Source: Pseudoalteromonas piscicida (GTDB lineage: Bacteria; Pseudomonadota; Gammaproteobacteria; Enterobacterales; Alteromonadaceae). Taken from it: 64,000 bases of DNA. The translations under genes were made by a program, and so were the position numbers. How positions within the stretch are numbered: position 1 is the first letter of the stretch; each line of letters opens with the position of its first letter. The notes beneath the pieces are model-generated. The model had not been told where the DNA came from. It did not search any database and was given only the letters and a program-made list of their open reading frames with translations. This document shows positions 44,260 through 54,954 of the stretch, one piece after another. The stretch covers positions 375,501 through 439,500 of the forward strand of contig NZ_CP021647.1 in NCBI RefSeq assembly GCF_002208135.1. Reading direction: 5' to 3'.

Positions 44260-45139
44260 ATCGAATATTTAACTCTTTTAATTTGTCCCAAAAATATCTC
44301 GCTACTGGCCCATGGTGGGAAATATGCAAACGATAAGCGTGAATTTCAGCTTCAAACTCGTCCTTTCTATCAAACACTCTCACTTGTTGCAAAACACCTG
44401 ACTCTAACTCTTCTCTACAAAGGTCAAGACCGATTAAGGCATATCCCATACCTTGCAATAGGTATCTTTTTATTGCCAGCGCATCATCGAGCTTCATAAC
44501 GTTGTTACTGTTGCGATATGCCAAACGTTCACTGTCAAACTTGAATTTACTTTCTTTCATTGCAAGGGAGGGGTATTGTGAAAGCTCCGAAAAGCTAAGT
44601 TCTGGTGGCATATAGCCTGTTAGTGAGACCAAACCTAATTTTACGTGTCCAATCGGCATTGACTCTAGGTCGCCTGTTGAATGGAAAAGGTCAAACCAAG
44701 GGCCAATACCAAGATTCGCAATTCCCTGCGTGACTTGTTCAAGTGCAAAAAACCGTTTACCACTAGAGATATTCATTTCGGTTGCCGGAAACTTAATGAA
44801 GGCGTTGCCCAATACTTGATCAATTTGGTTTTGATATACGATCGGTTCGTAACAGATGTTAAAGCTTGGCTCATTACCAGCTGCAAATTCAGTCGCGAGT
44901 AATGACAAGTCTCTATGATGATTAAGCAATTTTTCGGCTTCAAAATAAAATCGACGACCTTGCTCTGTTAACACATTGCGATATTTCTCACGCTCAAAAA
45001 GAGAAAATCCTAAAGATTGTTCTAATCTTTTAATTGATTGAGAGACCGCTGGCTGTGTCTTATGAAGCTTATTCGCCGCTTCGGTAAGGCTTGGCGCTTC
45101 AACAACGGTGCAAAACGCTGCTAAGTCCGAAATCTTCAT
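44225..45139 (-). CDS. LysR-family transcriptional regulator
   Basis: A 304-aa LysR regulator. The N-terminal winged helix has SLTEAANKLHKTQPAVSQSIKRLEQ (about residues 18-42), followed by a linker helix and an effector-binding domain. It is divergent from the second RND pump, with only 88-100 bases between the starts. This is the classical arrangement for a LysR protein controlling its neighbour. A perfect 9-base inverted repeat in the intergenic space is the likely target. Confidence 0.9.
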   Translation of the reverse strand: MKISDLAAFCTVVEAPSLTEAANKLHKTQPAVSQSIKRLEQSLGFSLFEREKYRNVLTEQGRRFYFEAEKLLNHHRDLSLLATEFAAGNEPSFNICYEPIVYQNQIDQVLGNAFIKFPATEMNISSGKRFFALEQVTQGIANLGIGPWFDLFHSTGDLESMPIGHVKLGLVSLTGYMPPELSFSELSQYPSLAMKESKFKFDSERLAYRNSNNVMKLDDALAIKRYLLQGMGYALIGLDLCREELESGVLQQVRVFDRKDEFEAEIHAYRLHISHHGPVARYFWDKLKELNIRYEKQQSSTRIR

Positions 45140-45155
45140 AAATAAATCTTATGCA

Positions 45156-45207
45156 GTGCAGAATGTTTTATAATTTTTATTTTATATGTAATTCCATTAT
45201 TCTGCAC
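45156..45207. promoter_or_regulatory. Inverted repeat between lysR and RND adaptor
   Basis: GTGCAGAAT (45156-45164) and ATTCTGCAC (45199-45207) are perfect inverted copies, 43 bases centre to centre. They flank the AT-rich middle of the divergent promoter region. LysR proteins bind two separated sites as tetramers, so this pair may be the recall and activation sites. Confidence 0.5.
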
Positions 45208-45239
45208 GCATTAAAATCGACGTTGTCATGGAGAACAAT

Positions 45240-46319
45240 ATGTTAAGAGTGTTTTCTGGAATTGTGTTGGCTACCCTATTGTTGGGTTGCCAAGAGCAAG
45301 CAGAACAAGCCCCAACAGAAACCCCTAACCGACCGGTTAAAATTCACACGGTTTCTGATCCAAATAGCAGCACGCTTCGCAGTTTCCCTGCTGAAGTGGT
45401 GGCAAACCAAGGCTCTTATCTTGCCTTTCGTGTGAATGGCGAACTTATCGAGTTTCCAGTTCTCGCAGGCCAAGATGTACAAAAAGGTCAATTGCTTGCA
45501 AAGCTCGATCCTGAAGATTTCAATCTGCAATATGAACAACGTAAAGCCCAATTTGAACTCGCTAAATCGCAGTTATCTAGAATTAAACCGCTGTTCGAAA
45601 AAGGCATAGCAACGAAAGCTGAATTCGATAAGGCAAATGCTGATAAACAAGTAGCTGAGTCTGCTTTTAAAATCGCTAAAACAAATCTTGAATATAGCGA
45701 ACTTAGAGCACCCTTTAGTGGTACGGTTGCCAAGGTATTTGTCAAGAATTACGAAAACGTGGTCGCAAAGCAGAATATCCTTCGTCTTGAAACTCGCGAT
45801 ATGATGGATGTAGTTATTCAAGTCCCTGAGCGTATCGTTGCGCGTGTTGATAAAGATTCGGATTATAAACCGACAGTTGTTTTTGATGGTTACCCAAGTA
45901 AGTCTTACCCGCTTACGATTAAGGAATGGGATACGCAGGCAGATCCAGCAACCTTAACCTACAAAGTCGTATTTAGTCTACCAATCCCTGAGGACTTTAA
46001 CTTGTTTGCAGGTATGACAGGCCATGTCTACGTTGACCCAAGTAAAATCACTAATCGTGAGAGCTCGGCAATCATAGTACCTAACCAAGCTGTATTTTCA
46101 GATAAGAAGCAAAGTACAGAGGATAATAGTTATGTATGGGTATATCAAAGTGATAAACAGACCGTGACAAAACGCCAAGTAACTGTTGGCCAACTCAATC
46201 ATACTGGTATTGAGGTACTGTCGGGTCTTGAGCCCGGTGAAGAAATTGTTGCTGCGGGCGTGCATTACTTGCAAGAGGGCGCAAAAGTGAGACCTTGGAC
46301 TAAGGAAAGAGGTCTTTAA
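45240..46319 (+). CDS. RND efflux periplasmic adaptor lipoprotein (second pump)
   Basis: A 359-aa membrane-fusion protein. The lipoprotein signal is LATLLLGC (Cys17). A lipoyl half-motif (GELIEFPVLAGQDVQKGQLLAKLD), a coiled hairpin (about 95-150) and the returning lipoyl half (LRAPFSGTVAKVFVKNYE) are intact, followed by beta-barrel and membrane-proximal domains. The ATG at 45240 has GGAG six bases upstream; the ATG at 45228 is an alternative. It couples the downstream permease to an outer-membrane channel, which is not encoded nearby. Confidence 0.9.
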   Translation: MLRVFSGIVLATLLLGCQEQAEQAPTETPNRPVKIHTVSDPNSSTLRSFPAEVVANQGSYLAFRVNGELIEFPVLAGQDVQKGQLLAKLDPEDFNLQYEQRKAQFELAKSQLSRIKPLFEKGIATKAEFDKANADKQVAESAFKIAKTNLEYSELRAPFSGTVAKVFVKNYENVVAKQNILRLETRDMMDVVIQVPERIVARVDKDSDYKPTVVFDGYPSKSYPLTIKEWDTQADPATLTYKVVFSLPIPEDFNLFAGMTGHVYVDPSKITNRESSAIIVPNQAVFSDKKQSTEDNSYVWVYQSDKQTVTKRQVTVGQLNHTGIEVLSGLEPGEEIVAAGVHYLQEGAKVRPWTKERGL

Positions 46320-46320
46320 T

Positions 46321-49300
46321 ATGAGTTTAGCCAAATGGTCAATTGAGAATAAGGTCATCAGTTGGATGTTTGCCTTGCTCCTGCTTATTGCAGGGGCGAT
46401 ATCCTATTTGGGCTTAGGCCAGCTAGAAGATCCTGAATTCACACTAAAAAAAGCCATGGTCGTGACCATGTATCCTGGCGCTTCACCACAACAAGTGGAA
46501 GAGGAAGTCACGTTCCCGATAGAGAATGCAATTCAGTCTCTGCCGTATGTTGATTATGTCACTTCAATTTCTTCTCCAGGTAAATCACAGATCACTGTTG
46601 AGATGAAGAGTAAGTACCGTAAGAAAGACTTACAACAGATCTGGGATGAGTTGCGCCGTAAAGTAAATGATCTCTCGCCAAAGTTACCACCAGGTGTGAT
46701 GCCACCAAGTGTTATTGATGACTTTGCAGATGTTTATGGTGAGCTATACGCGATTACTGGCGAAGGCTACTCGTATGATGAGTTAAAAGACTATGTTGAC
46801 TTCTTGAAGCGTGAATTAGTGCTTGTTGAAGGTGTCAGTAAGGTTACGGTCGCAGGTGAGCAGCAAGCGCAAGTGATAGTTGAAATATCAACACAGAAAT
46901 TATCGCAACTCGGCATACCGCCAAGCCACATTTTCTCGTTGCTACAAGCACAAAATACGGTTTCTAATGCGGGTAAGATACGTGTTGGAGATGAGTCTAT
47001 TCGGTTGCACCCTACTGGCGAGTTTACTGATGTCTCAGAACTTGAAGGTTTACTTATCTCAACGCCTGGCGCCAAAGAGCTTATTTATCTCGGTGACGTG
47101 GCAAAAGTGACACGTGAATATGCTGAAGTGCCAAGTCATATTACGCGCTTTGCACAAAAACGTGCACTATTGCTTGGGGTTTCTTTTACCTCTGGTGTTA
47201 ATGTGGTTGAGGTGGGTAAAGAAATTGAACATCACTTACAGCAGTTAGAATATCAGCGCCCATACGGTATCACGATAAATACGGTTTACAATCAACCAAC
47301 AGAGGTAGAAACTTCGGTAGATGGCTTTATTATTAGTCTCTTAGAGGCCGTTGCCATTGTAATTATCGTTTTACTTATCTTTATGGGTGTAAAAAGCGGT
47401 ATTCTAATCGGTGGTATTTTGCTTATTACCGTGCTGGGTACCTTTATCTTTATGAAGATATTCGCCATTGATTTACAACGTATTTCACTGGGGCTTTGAT
47501 CATTGCGCTGGGGATGTTGGTCGATAATGCCATTGTCGTAACAGAAGGCATCTTGATTAATATTAAACGGGGCCAATCTAAAATCAAAGCTGCAGTGAAC
47601 ATTGTTGAACAAACAAAATGGCCACTTCTTGGCGCAACTGTTATTGGGATCACGGCATTCGCGCCGATTGGTTTAAGCTCGGACGCCAGTGGTGAATTTG
47701 CGGGTTCTTTATTTTGGGTGTTATTAATTTCATTATTGCTAAGCTGGGTAACGGCAATCACACTGACCCCATTCTTTGCCAATATGATGTTTAAAGGACC
47801 TAAGGAGAAGTCATCAGATACGAACGAAGAAGAGGACGACCCCTATAAAGGTGTGATCTTCACCGTGTATAAATCGATGCTGACCTTCTGCCTTAAAAAT
47901 CGCGCTATCACCATTATTTCTATGATACTGCTATTAGTTGCTGCTGTTGTTGGCTTTAAATCGGTTAAGCAGTCCTTCTTCCCAGCATCAAACACACCTA
48001 TGTTCTATGTGGATTACTGGCATTATCAAGGTGCTGATATTCGCAGTACAGCGCAGAATGTTGAGAAGATAGAGTCGTTCTTATTGGCTGATCCGCTGGT
48101 TAGCGAAGTAACCACGACGATTGGTCAGGGCGCACCTCGTTTTATGCTGACCTATTCGCCTGAAAAGCAATACGACGCTTATGGTCAGTTAATTGTGCGT
48201 GTAAAAGACCGAGAAGCTGTGGTGGCTATGATTGCCAAGCTTCGTGACTACGAGCTTAACAATGAGCTAGACGGTCGTCTCAAAATAAAGCGCATGGAAA
48301 TTGGTCCTTCAACCGACGCAAAAATCGAGGCTCGTTTCTCGGGGCCAGACCCTGTCGTGTTACGCCAACTAGCTGAAGAAGCAAAACGCATTATTAGCCA
48401 AGACGATAAATCGTTTAATATACGTGACAATTGGCGCCAAAGAACTAAGTTGATCCGCCCGCAGTTTAACGAGTTGAAGGCTCGTCGCTTGGGGATCAGT
48501 AAATCTGACTTAGACCAGTTGCTTCTGACTTCGGTGTCAGGTAACAAGGTAGGGTTATATCGAGATGGTACGCAACTATTACCTATCATTGCACGCTCTC
48601 CTGAAGAAGAGAGACTCAATGTTGAGAATCTTGGTGACTTACAAATTTTTAGTCCTGTACTTAGCGTTTACGTGCCGGTATCGCAAATCGTCGATGATTT
48701 TAGTGTTACTTGGGAAGATAGCCTGATCATGCGCCGCGACCGAAAACGTACAATCACGGTAATGGCCGATCATGACGTGATAGGCGATGAAACTCCTGCT
48801 AAGTTATTTTCGAGAGTAAAGGCGGATATCGAAGCCATTGAACTTCCCCAAGGATACGAGATGCAGTGGGGCGGCGAATATGAGTCATCAAGCAAAGCGC
48901 AGAAGGCCATTTTCGGTTCATTACCAATCGGTTATTTAGCGATGTTTATGATCACTGTGCTGCTATTTAACTCGGTGAAAAAGCCGTTAGTAATTTGGTC
49001 TACAGTGCCGCTTGCAATTATCGGGGTAACGGCAGGGCTTGTAATACTGCAAGCACCGTTTAGCTTTATGGCACTGTTAGGGTTGCTGAGTTTGTCCGGC
49101 ATGTTGATTAAAAATGGTATCGTATTAATGGATCAAATCAATATCGAAATCGACTCTGGTAAGTCTCCTTACCAAGCAGTATTTGACTCTGGTGTAAGTC
49201 GCGTAAGGCCCGTGTCTATGGCGGCAATTACAACGATTTTGGGTATGATCCCGCTATTATTTGATGTGTTCTTCCAATCGATGGCCGTCACTATCATGTT

Positions 49301-49388
49301 CGGTCTTGGTTTTGCGACCATACTGACGTTGATAGTCTTACCAGTACTACATTGCGTGTACTTTGGTATCGAACAACCAAAAGACTAG
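46321..49388 (+). pseudogene. RND efflux permease (second pump), frameshifted
   Basis: An inner-membrane RND pump of about 1023 residues. It starts one base after the adaptor stop. Helix 1, the porter domain and helices 2-4 are intact to ...IDLQRISLG. At the four-G run 47490-47493 the frame ends. Restoring one G gives ISLGALIIALGMLVDNAIVV, the conserved helix-4 proton-relay region with its Asp. The second part (630 aa) runs to 49388 without further damage. The break lies at the functional core, so the pump is dead unless the missing G is a base-calling error. It differs from the first pump in the FPIENAIQSLP/LEDPEFTLKKA N-terminal signature. Confidence 0.88.
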
Positions 49389-49395
49389 TTGAGTA

Positions 49396-49423
49396 ATATC
49401 CACCTTCTTCGGAAGGTGGATAT
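49396..49423 (+). terminator. Terminator after the second RND operon
   Basis: A perfect 12-base stem ATATCCACCTTC/GAAGGTGGATAT closed by a TTCG tetraloop, eight bases after the stop. T tract TATTATT is modest. Confidence 0.8.
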
Positions 49424-49470
49424 TATTATCGCTTTCACAGCTTAAATTTCATTTTTAACAAAGAAGAGTT

Positions 49471-50601
49471 TTACTGCCACCAACTGTCTAGCTTATCTCC
49501 AACAAGCTCGGCTCTCCAGCCTAACGCAAGATCGGGTTTCATCAGCAATTGCTTTTCTTCCGGTGACTTTTTCCAAGACCAGCTGATCACCTGATTGATT
49601 TGTTTTTTCGAAGCAAACACATCAACCGGGATGTCATTAGCCTTGGCGATTTCGGAAATAATATGTTTAATATCCTTGCACGCTGCCTTATACCCTTTAA
49701 AGTCGATAAGTCTTTTTACGCGTTGTGGACAATCCTGTTCACTCACTTCTTTTGTTTTTTCTATACAGGCGAGAATTTCTTTACCAGAGCGATTGACTTC
49801 CATCGGTTCAACACCTGGAACATTGCGTAAACTGCCCAATGAGCTTGGGCGGCGTTTAGCGATTTCTACCATGTTATGTTCTTTAAGCACGAAATTTAGC
49901 GCTAAGTTCTTTTTCTCAGCCTTGGCTCTGCGCCAAGCTGCAAGTTCTTTTAAGGCAGCAAGATCTCTAGGTTTGAGCTGCCATACGTTTTTTACATCAA
50001 GATAAAGCACTTCATCAGGCTGTCGGAAGCTTCTCTTTTGGGCAAGCAACTCACTCTCTTGAAGCACTATGTTAAATAACTGCTTCTCGTTTACTCGCGT
50101 TTGAATAGTCTCAAAACATGGCAGTAAATGATATACATCGGAGGCGGCGTAATCTAATTGGCTTTGAGTCAAAGGGCGGCGTAACCAATCCGTTCTGGAT
50201 TCACTTTTGTCAATTTCTACGTCTCTAAGTTGCTTCACCATATTAGCAAAACCAATACAACTACCCTCACCTAACAGTTGTAAAGCAAACTGGGTATCGA
50301 ATATTGGTGATGGGATAAAGCCTGCAAATTTTAGAAATACTTCGATATCTTCTGATGGAGAGTGAAGCACTTTTAAAACACTGGTATCGGCAAATAATGT
50401 CCAAAGCCTACTAAAATCCATATCGGCTAGCGGATCGATAAGGGCAAGATGGTCACCATCAAAGATTTGTAACAAAGCAATTTCTGGGTACAAGGTGCGG
50501 CGACGCATGAATTCGGTGTCGACGGCAAGCACTTTGGCTTTCGAAATAGACAAGACAAATTCATCTAGTGCTGTTTGGCTTTCAATAACTTGATACTGCA
50601 C
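49471..50601 (-). CDS. rnd: Ribonuclease D
   Basis: A 3'-5' exoribonuclease for tRNA and other small RNA maturation. DEDD motifs are visible: AVDTEFMRR (D, E), DTQFALQLL (D) and YAASDVYHLLP (Y, D). An HRDC domain follows (about 205-285), then a second helical HRDC-like part. The open frame begins with ATG at 50613, but GGAG lies inside that extension, seven bases before GTG at 50601. That GTG gives the usual short N-terminus beginning before QYQV and is chosen, giving 376 aa. Confidence 0.92.
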   Translation of the reverse strand: MQYQVIESQTALDEFVLSISKAKVLAVDTEFMRRRTLYPEIALLQIFDGDHLALIDPLADMDFSRLWTLFADTSVLKVLHSPSEDIEVFLKFAGFIPSPIFDTQFALQLLGEGSCIGFANMVKQLRDVEIDKSESRTDWLRRPLTQSQLDYAASDVYHLLPCFETIQTRVNEKQLFNIVLQESELLAQKRSFRQPDEVLYLDVKNVWQLKPRDLAALKELAAWRRAKAEKKNLALNFVLKEHNMVEIAKRRPSSLGSLRNVPGVEPMEVNRSGKEILACIEKTKEVSEQDCPQRVKRLIDFKGYKAACKDIKHIISEIAKANDIPVDVFASKKQINQVISWSWKKSPEEKQLLMKPDLALGWRAELVGDKLDSWWQ

Positions 50602-50647
50602 TGTTACTCCCATGCAATTGACATAACTAGTATGACATGACTAGTTA

Positions 50648-50671
50648 TAAAAAAGCCGGCTAGTGCCGGCT
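50648..50671 (-). terminator. Terminator of fadD
   Basis: On the minus strand AGCCGGC, ACTA, GCCGGCT is followed by six Ts. It ends about 10 bases after the fadD stop and before the rnd start. Confidence 0.85.
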
Positions 50672-50678
50672 CTATTTG

Positions 50679-52331
50679 TTATTCTTTTAACGCTCTACGC
50701 AGTATTTTACCAACGTTAGTTTTTGGTAGTTCATCTCTAAACTCAACTAGTTTTGGTACTTTATAGTTCGTTAAATTATCTCGGCAATGCGCAATTATAT
50801 CTTTTTCTGTTAAAGAAGGGTCTTTTTTAACGATAAAAACTTTAACTTGCTCACCACTAACCTCATGTGGCACGCCAACCGCTGCCACTTCTAATACCCC
50901 TTCGTGCATAGCAACGACTTCTTCGATTTCATTAGGAAAGACGTTAAACCCAGACACTAAGATCATGTCTTTTTTACGATCAACGATGTAGAAGAAACCA
51001 TCATCGTCATAAGTTGCGATATCACCCGTTGCAAACCAGCCATCTTTTAAACACTCAGCGGTTGCGTCTGGGCGATTGTAGTAACCAGCCATCACCTGTG
51101 GGCCTTTAACACACAGCTCTCCGGGCTCACCTTTAGGGGTTTCATTACCATTGTCATCAACAATCTTAATGTCAGTGCTAGGTGCAGGTAAACCAATAGA
51201 GCCGTTGTAAGCTTCAAGATCATGTGGGCAGATAGTCACTAGCGGTGCACACTCTGTCAGGCCATAACCTTCCATCAGCTTTGATTTTGTCACCTTCTGC
51301 CAGCGTTCAGCAACAGGGCGTTGTACGGCCATACCACCACCTAAAGACATTTTCAGGGTTGAAAAGTCGAGGTCGGCAAAGCCTGGTGTATTCAACAAGC
51401 CATTAAATAGCGTGTTAACACCGGTGATAGCGGTAAATGGAACCTTTGCCAGCTCTTTCACAAACGCTGGCATATCACGCGGGTTAGTTATCAAGATATT
51501 GTGACCACCGTACTTCATAAAGGTCAAGCAGTTAGCCGTTAATGCAAAGATATGGTACAGCGGTAACGCCGTGATAACGACCTCTTTTCCTTTATCCAAT
51601 ACTTTGTCTAAACAGCCAGAGACCTGCTCAAGGTTTGCTACCATGTTGCCGTGCGTTAGCATCGCGCCCTTAGATACGCCAGTTGTACCGCCAGTGTATT
51701 GCAAGAAGGCAAGGTCACTTAGCGTCACATCAGGTTTCTGATATTTTGTAGGATCTGCAGCAATCACCTCTTTGAAAGGGATGGTATTTGGCAGGCTAAA
51801 GTCGGGCACCATTTTTTTAAAGTGCTTAACAACAAAATTCACCAAGTGCTTTTTAAAGCCACCTAACATGTCACCAATTTCTGTTAGCACAACGTGCTTC
51901 ACATTCGTCTTAGGCAAGGCCTGCTCTAGTGTGTGGGCAAAGTTTGCAAGAATAAAGATAGCTTTTGACTCGGAGTCATTTAGCTGATGTTCTAATTCGC
52001 GCACGGTGTATAACGGGTTGACGTTTACAACCGTACAACCAGCACGAAGTACACCTAAAATGGTAACCGGGGTTTGTAACAAGTTTGGCATCATGACCGC
52101 AACTTTATCGCCACGGCCAAGTTTCAATTCATTTTGTATATAACTAGCAACTGCTTTGGTTTTTTCATCAACTTGCTGATAAGTCAGCGTCTTACCCATA
52201 TTGGTATAGGCTGGATACTGGGCATAATCTGCAAAACTTTTTTCAAATAATTCAAGCAATGAGTTGTAATGCTCTGGGTCGATAGTTTCAGGCATACCTT
52301 CTGGGTAGCGCTTAAGCCAGATTTTTTCCAC
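50679..52331 (-). CDS. fadD: Long-chain-fatty-acid CoA ligase
   Basis: A 550-aa acyl-CoA synthetase that activates imported fatty acids for beta-oxidation. The AMP-binding motif [24 protein letters not shown], the GWFATGDIA hinge and [17 protein letters not shown] with the C-terminal catalytic Lys region ([11 protein letters not shown]) are intact. An open frame extends to 52367, but the family N-terminus ([11 protein letters not shown]) and an AGGAG nine bases upstream support GTG at 52331. Membrane-associated in E. coli. No FadR or PsrA site was recognised. Confidence 0.93.
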   Translation of the reverse strand: MEKIWLKRYPEGMPETIDPEHYNSLLELFEKSFADYAQYPAYTNMGKTLTYQQVDEKTKAVASYIQNELKLGRGDKVAVMMPNLLQTPVTILGVLRAGCTVVNVNPLYTVRELEHQLNDSESKAIFILANFAHTLEQALPKTNVKHVVLTEIGDMLGGFKKHLVNFVVKHFKKMVPDFSLPNTIPFKEVIAADPTKYQKPDVTLSDLAFLQYTGGTTGVSKGAMLTHGNMVANLEQVSGCLDKVLDKGKEVVITALPLYHIFALTANCLTFMKYGGHNILITNPRDMPAFVKELAKVPFTAITGVNTLFNGLLNTPGFADLDFSTLKMSLGGGMAVQRPVAERWQKVTKSKLMEGYGLTECAPLVTICPHDLEAYNGSIGLPAPSTDIKIVDDNGNETPKGEPGELCVKGPQVMAGYYNRPDATAECLKDGWFATGDIATYDDDGFFYIVDRKKDMILVSGFNVFPNEIEEVVAMHEGVLEVAAVGVPHEVSGEQVKVFIVKKDPSLTEKDIIAHCRDNLTNYKVPKLVEFRDELPKTNVGKILRRALKE

Positions 52332-52523
52332 TCTTAGCTCCTGTGTTCTCGTTATTTTTATATTCACCCTAAACCATAAACGATGTAAGGCACTTTAACA
52401 ATTGAGCAAATACTCTAAAAGCGCCATATTCCCACAATATCTGAGGATTTACAATCTAGATGCTATTGAAACGTGGGCTTTAGCGCTCTTTGTGAACTTT
52501 TCTTTCCTTGATTAGTTTATTCT

Positions 52524-53396
52524 TTATGCTCCTTCAGTTATAAGCAATGTATTATTGCGGCTTTGGTGTGCTTCAATTAGCTTATAGCAAATTTCTGGGT
52601 TTTCCATATGGCAATGGTGGCCTCCTGGTATTTTCTCAAGCTTGAGTGATTCGAAACAGCGCTTAAATTGACTATATTGTCTGACAATCATGTCATAGCC
52701 TTGCTCCGCTAACACCAACAAAGTTGGGATGGATATCCCATCAAGCGCTGATGTTGCTTGAGAGATGGAATATCTAAATCCAGAATGATGTTTTAGTCGC
52801 GGGTCCAACCTAAGTTGTACGCCATCAGTATGCGGTTGGGTATTTCTTGCCATCAGCATTGTTGCTATTTCTACGGAAACATCACTAACTTTGCTGCGCA
52901 GTTGCGCAAGCGTATTTATATCAGGATAAACCCTTGGTTCAGATTGATTTAATTTATCTCGAGAATTAAACGCATTAATGAGCTGTGTTTTGGTATCACC
53001 TTCTGAGGTGCTCACAACCCCTATTCCCTCAATTAATACCAAAGATAAACAACGTGCTGGATAGCAGCTTGCAAACAAGTTAGCTATCATCGCCCCCATA
53101 GAGTGACCAACAATATGGCACGCTTTGATCTGTGCTAAATCTAAAAAGCACTTTAGGTCATAGACATAATCGATAAAGTAATAACATGCGTCTGCACTTT
53201 TCCAATCTGAATGTCCGTGACCCAGCAAGTCAAGTGCGATATGTGTGTATTGTGTATTGCAAAATGGCGCAAGCGGCACGAAGCTGTTGCTATTGTCTTG
53301 CCAACCATGGAGGTAAATAACGGTTTGTTTTCCTTCTCCCCAGCTTTGGTAGGAGAATGGCCCGATTTTTTGTTCTTTTATCGCATATTGAGACAT
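52524..53396 (-). CDS. Alpha/beta hydrolase
   Basis: A 290-aa alpha/beta hydrolase without signal peptide. YLHGWQDNSNSF holds the oxyanion-hole region, GHSMGAMIA the nucleophile Ser (about residue 97), and PGGHHCHMENPE the catalytic His. It resembles the MhpC/epoxide-hydrolase-like esterases often found beside fadD in marine gammaproteobacteria. Substrate unknown; an ester or thioester is likely. It may share transcription with fadD, but the gap is about 150 bases. Confidence 0.85.
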   Translation of the reverse strand: MSQYAIKEQKIGPFSYQSWGEGKQTVIYLHGWQDNSNSFVPLAPFCNTQYTHIALDLLGHGHSDWKSADACYYFIDYVYDLKCFLDLAQIKACHIVGHSMGAMIANLFASCYPARCLSLVLIEGIGVVSTSEGDTKTQLINAFNSRDKLNQSEPRVYPDINTLAQLRSKVSDVSVEIATMLMARNTQPHTDGVQLRLDPRLKHHSGFRYSISQATSALDGISIPTLLVLAEQGYDMIVRQYSQFKRCFESLKLEKIPGGHHCHMENPEICYKLIEAHQSRNNTLLITEGA

Positions 53397-53584
53397 CGAA
53401 GAATTCTTTTAGTGTTCATTGTACAATCATTGATTTATCATCTTACCGTGACATATTTGAACTTACTACTTTGATTTGTTGAAAATATTTTTATCGAACA
53501 TCCATTCTATTATGAATGTGTTTTAAATCGATCAAATAGTAGAGAATCACAAACCTCCATCACGATAAGTACACGGGAATAACA

Positions 53585-54877
53585 ATGAATTTCAAAACTA
53601 GCCTTTTGGCCTCATTTGTTGGATTAGTATTTGCGGCTCCGACATTGGCTGCTCCAAAAAACATTATTTATATGATTGGCGACGGTATGGGGCCAGCTTA
53701 CACGACGGGCTACCGTTATTTTAAAGATGACCCTTCAACGAAAGTCGTTGACCCAACGGTTTTCGACTCTATTTTGGTTGGTATGGCGCATACCTATCCA
53801 GACGATGATACGGTTGTAACAGATAGTGCCGCGGGCGCTACCGCTTTAAGTACAGGAACTAAAAGCTACAATGGTGCTATCGCGGTAGATACCCATAAAG
53901 AACATTTAGAAACGATGCTTGAAGTGGCGAAAAGAAAAGGAAAAACAACCGCGCTTGTTGCAACATCACAAATCAATCACGCAACCCCTGCAAGCTTCGC
54001 GTCTCATAACGAATCGCGTCGTAACTACGACGAAATCGCCAACGATTACGTAGACAATAAAGTCGCAGGAAAATTACCGGTAGATTTAATGCTTGGTGGT
54101 GGCACTAAATACTTCATTCGTGATGATAGAAACTTAGTTAATGAGTTCAAGGACGCCGGATATCAATACGTTGATGCTTTATCAAAGCTTGACACGTTGA
54201 ATAAAATTCCTGCAATTGGCTTGTTCGCAGAAGTAGGCTTGCCATTCGCGATTGATGAAGAGCCGCAGCGCCTAACTAAAATGACTAAAACGGCATTATC
54301 ATTATTGGAAAACCAAAATGATAAAGGCTTCTTCTTGATGATTGAAGGTAGTCAGATTGACTGGTGTGGGCATGCTAATGATATTGCCTGTGCTATGCAT
54401 GAAATGGACGATTTTGCAGAGTCAATTAAGCTGGCAAAGGCTTTTGTTGATAACAATCCAGATACTATCCTGGTGATCACGGCTGATCACTCTACCGGTG
54501 GATTAACGCTTGGCGCGAATGGGCAATATCGCTGGGAGCGTGATGTGATTGCTAAAGTGAACGGTTCAGCCGGCGAGATAGCAAAAACACTTGCAAAGAC
54601 AAAAGACGTTAAAGCAACGTGGCAGAAACTCACAGGACTTGAGTATGACAGTGCGACTGAGTTAAAAGTTAAAGAAGCGCTATTACAAGGTCCAAAAGCA
54701 CTAAGTGTTGTCGTTAAAGAGGCAATTAGTGATGCGTCTTACACTGGTTGGACAACGGGTGGTCACACGGCTATCGATGTACAAGTATTCGCCCATGGTA
54801 AAGGCAAAGAAGCGTTTATCGGCTCGCAAAATAATACTGCAATTGCTGATAAGCTGATAGAATTTATTAGAAAGTAA
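53585..54877 (+). CDS. phoA: Alkaline phosphatase (PhoA-type)
   Basis: A 430-aa secreted alkaline phosphatase. The signal peptide ends near AAPTLA (about residue 22). Active-site features are D33 in GDGMGP, nucleophile S81 in VTDSAAGATA, HATPASF, EGSQIDWCGHAND (Zn/Mg ligands), and ADHSTGG, then GGHT at the C-terminal Zn site. It releases phosphate from organic esters in the periplasm. No clear Pho box was seen upstream, so phosphate control is not shown. It is one of four phosphate-ester hydrolases exported from this window. Confidence 0.92.
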   Translation: MNFKTSLLASFVGLVFAAPTLAAPKNIIYMIGDGMGPAYTTGYRYFKDDPSTKVVDPTVFDSILVGMAHTYPDDDTVVTDSAAGATALSTGTKSYNGAIAVDTHKEHLETMLEVAKRKGKTTALVATSQINHATPASFASHNESRRNYDEIANDYVDNKVAGKLPVDLMLGGGTKYFIRDDRNLVNEFKDAGYQYVDALSKLDTLNKIPAIGLFAEVGLPFAIDEEPQRLTKMTKTALSLLENQNDKGFFLMIEGSQIDWCGHANDIACAMHEMDDFAESIKLAKAFVDNNPDTILVITADHSTGGLTLGANGQYRWERDVIAKVNGSAGEIAKTLAKTKDVKATWQKLTGLEYDSATELKVKEALLQGPKALSVVVKEAISDASYTGWTTGGHTAIDVQVFAHGKGKEAFIGSQNNTAIADKLIEFIRK

Positions 54878-54902
54878 AAATTTTCATCTACCATCAAAAA
54901 TA

Positions 54903-54936
54903 AAGAAGGTCAGCAAACGCTGACCTTCTTAATTTT
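54903..54936. terminator. Bidirectional terminator between phoA and the 98-aa gene
   Basis: AAGAAGGTCAGC/GCTGACCTTCTT is a perfect 12-base stem with an AAAC loop, followed by AATTTT on plus and T-rich sequence on minus. Confidence 0.85.
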
Positions 54937-54954
54937 CGAATCTTAAAAGAGCTA

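Noticed and set aside
53400..53584. Pho box upstream of alkaline phosphatase
   Set aside because: No CTGTCAT-type direct repeat with 11-base periodicity is visible.
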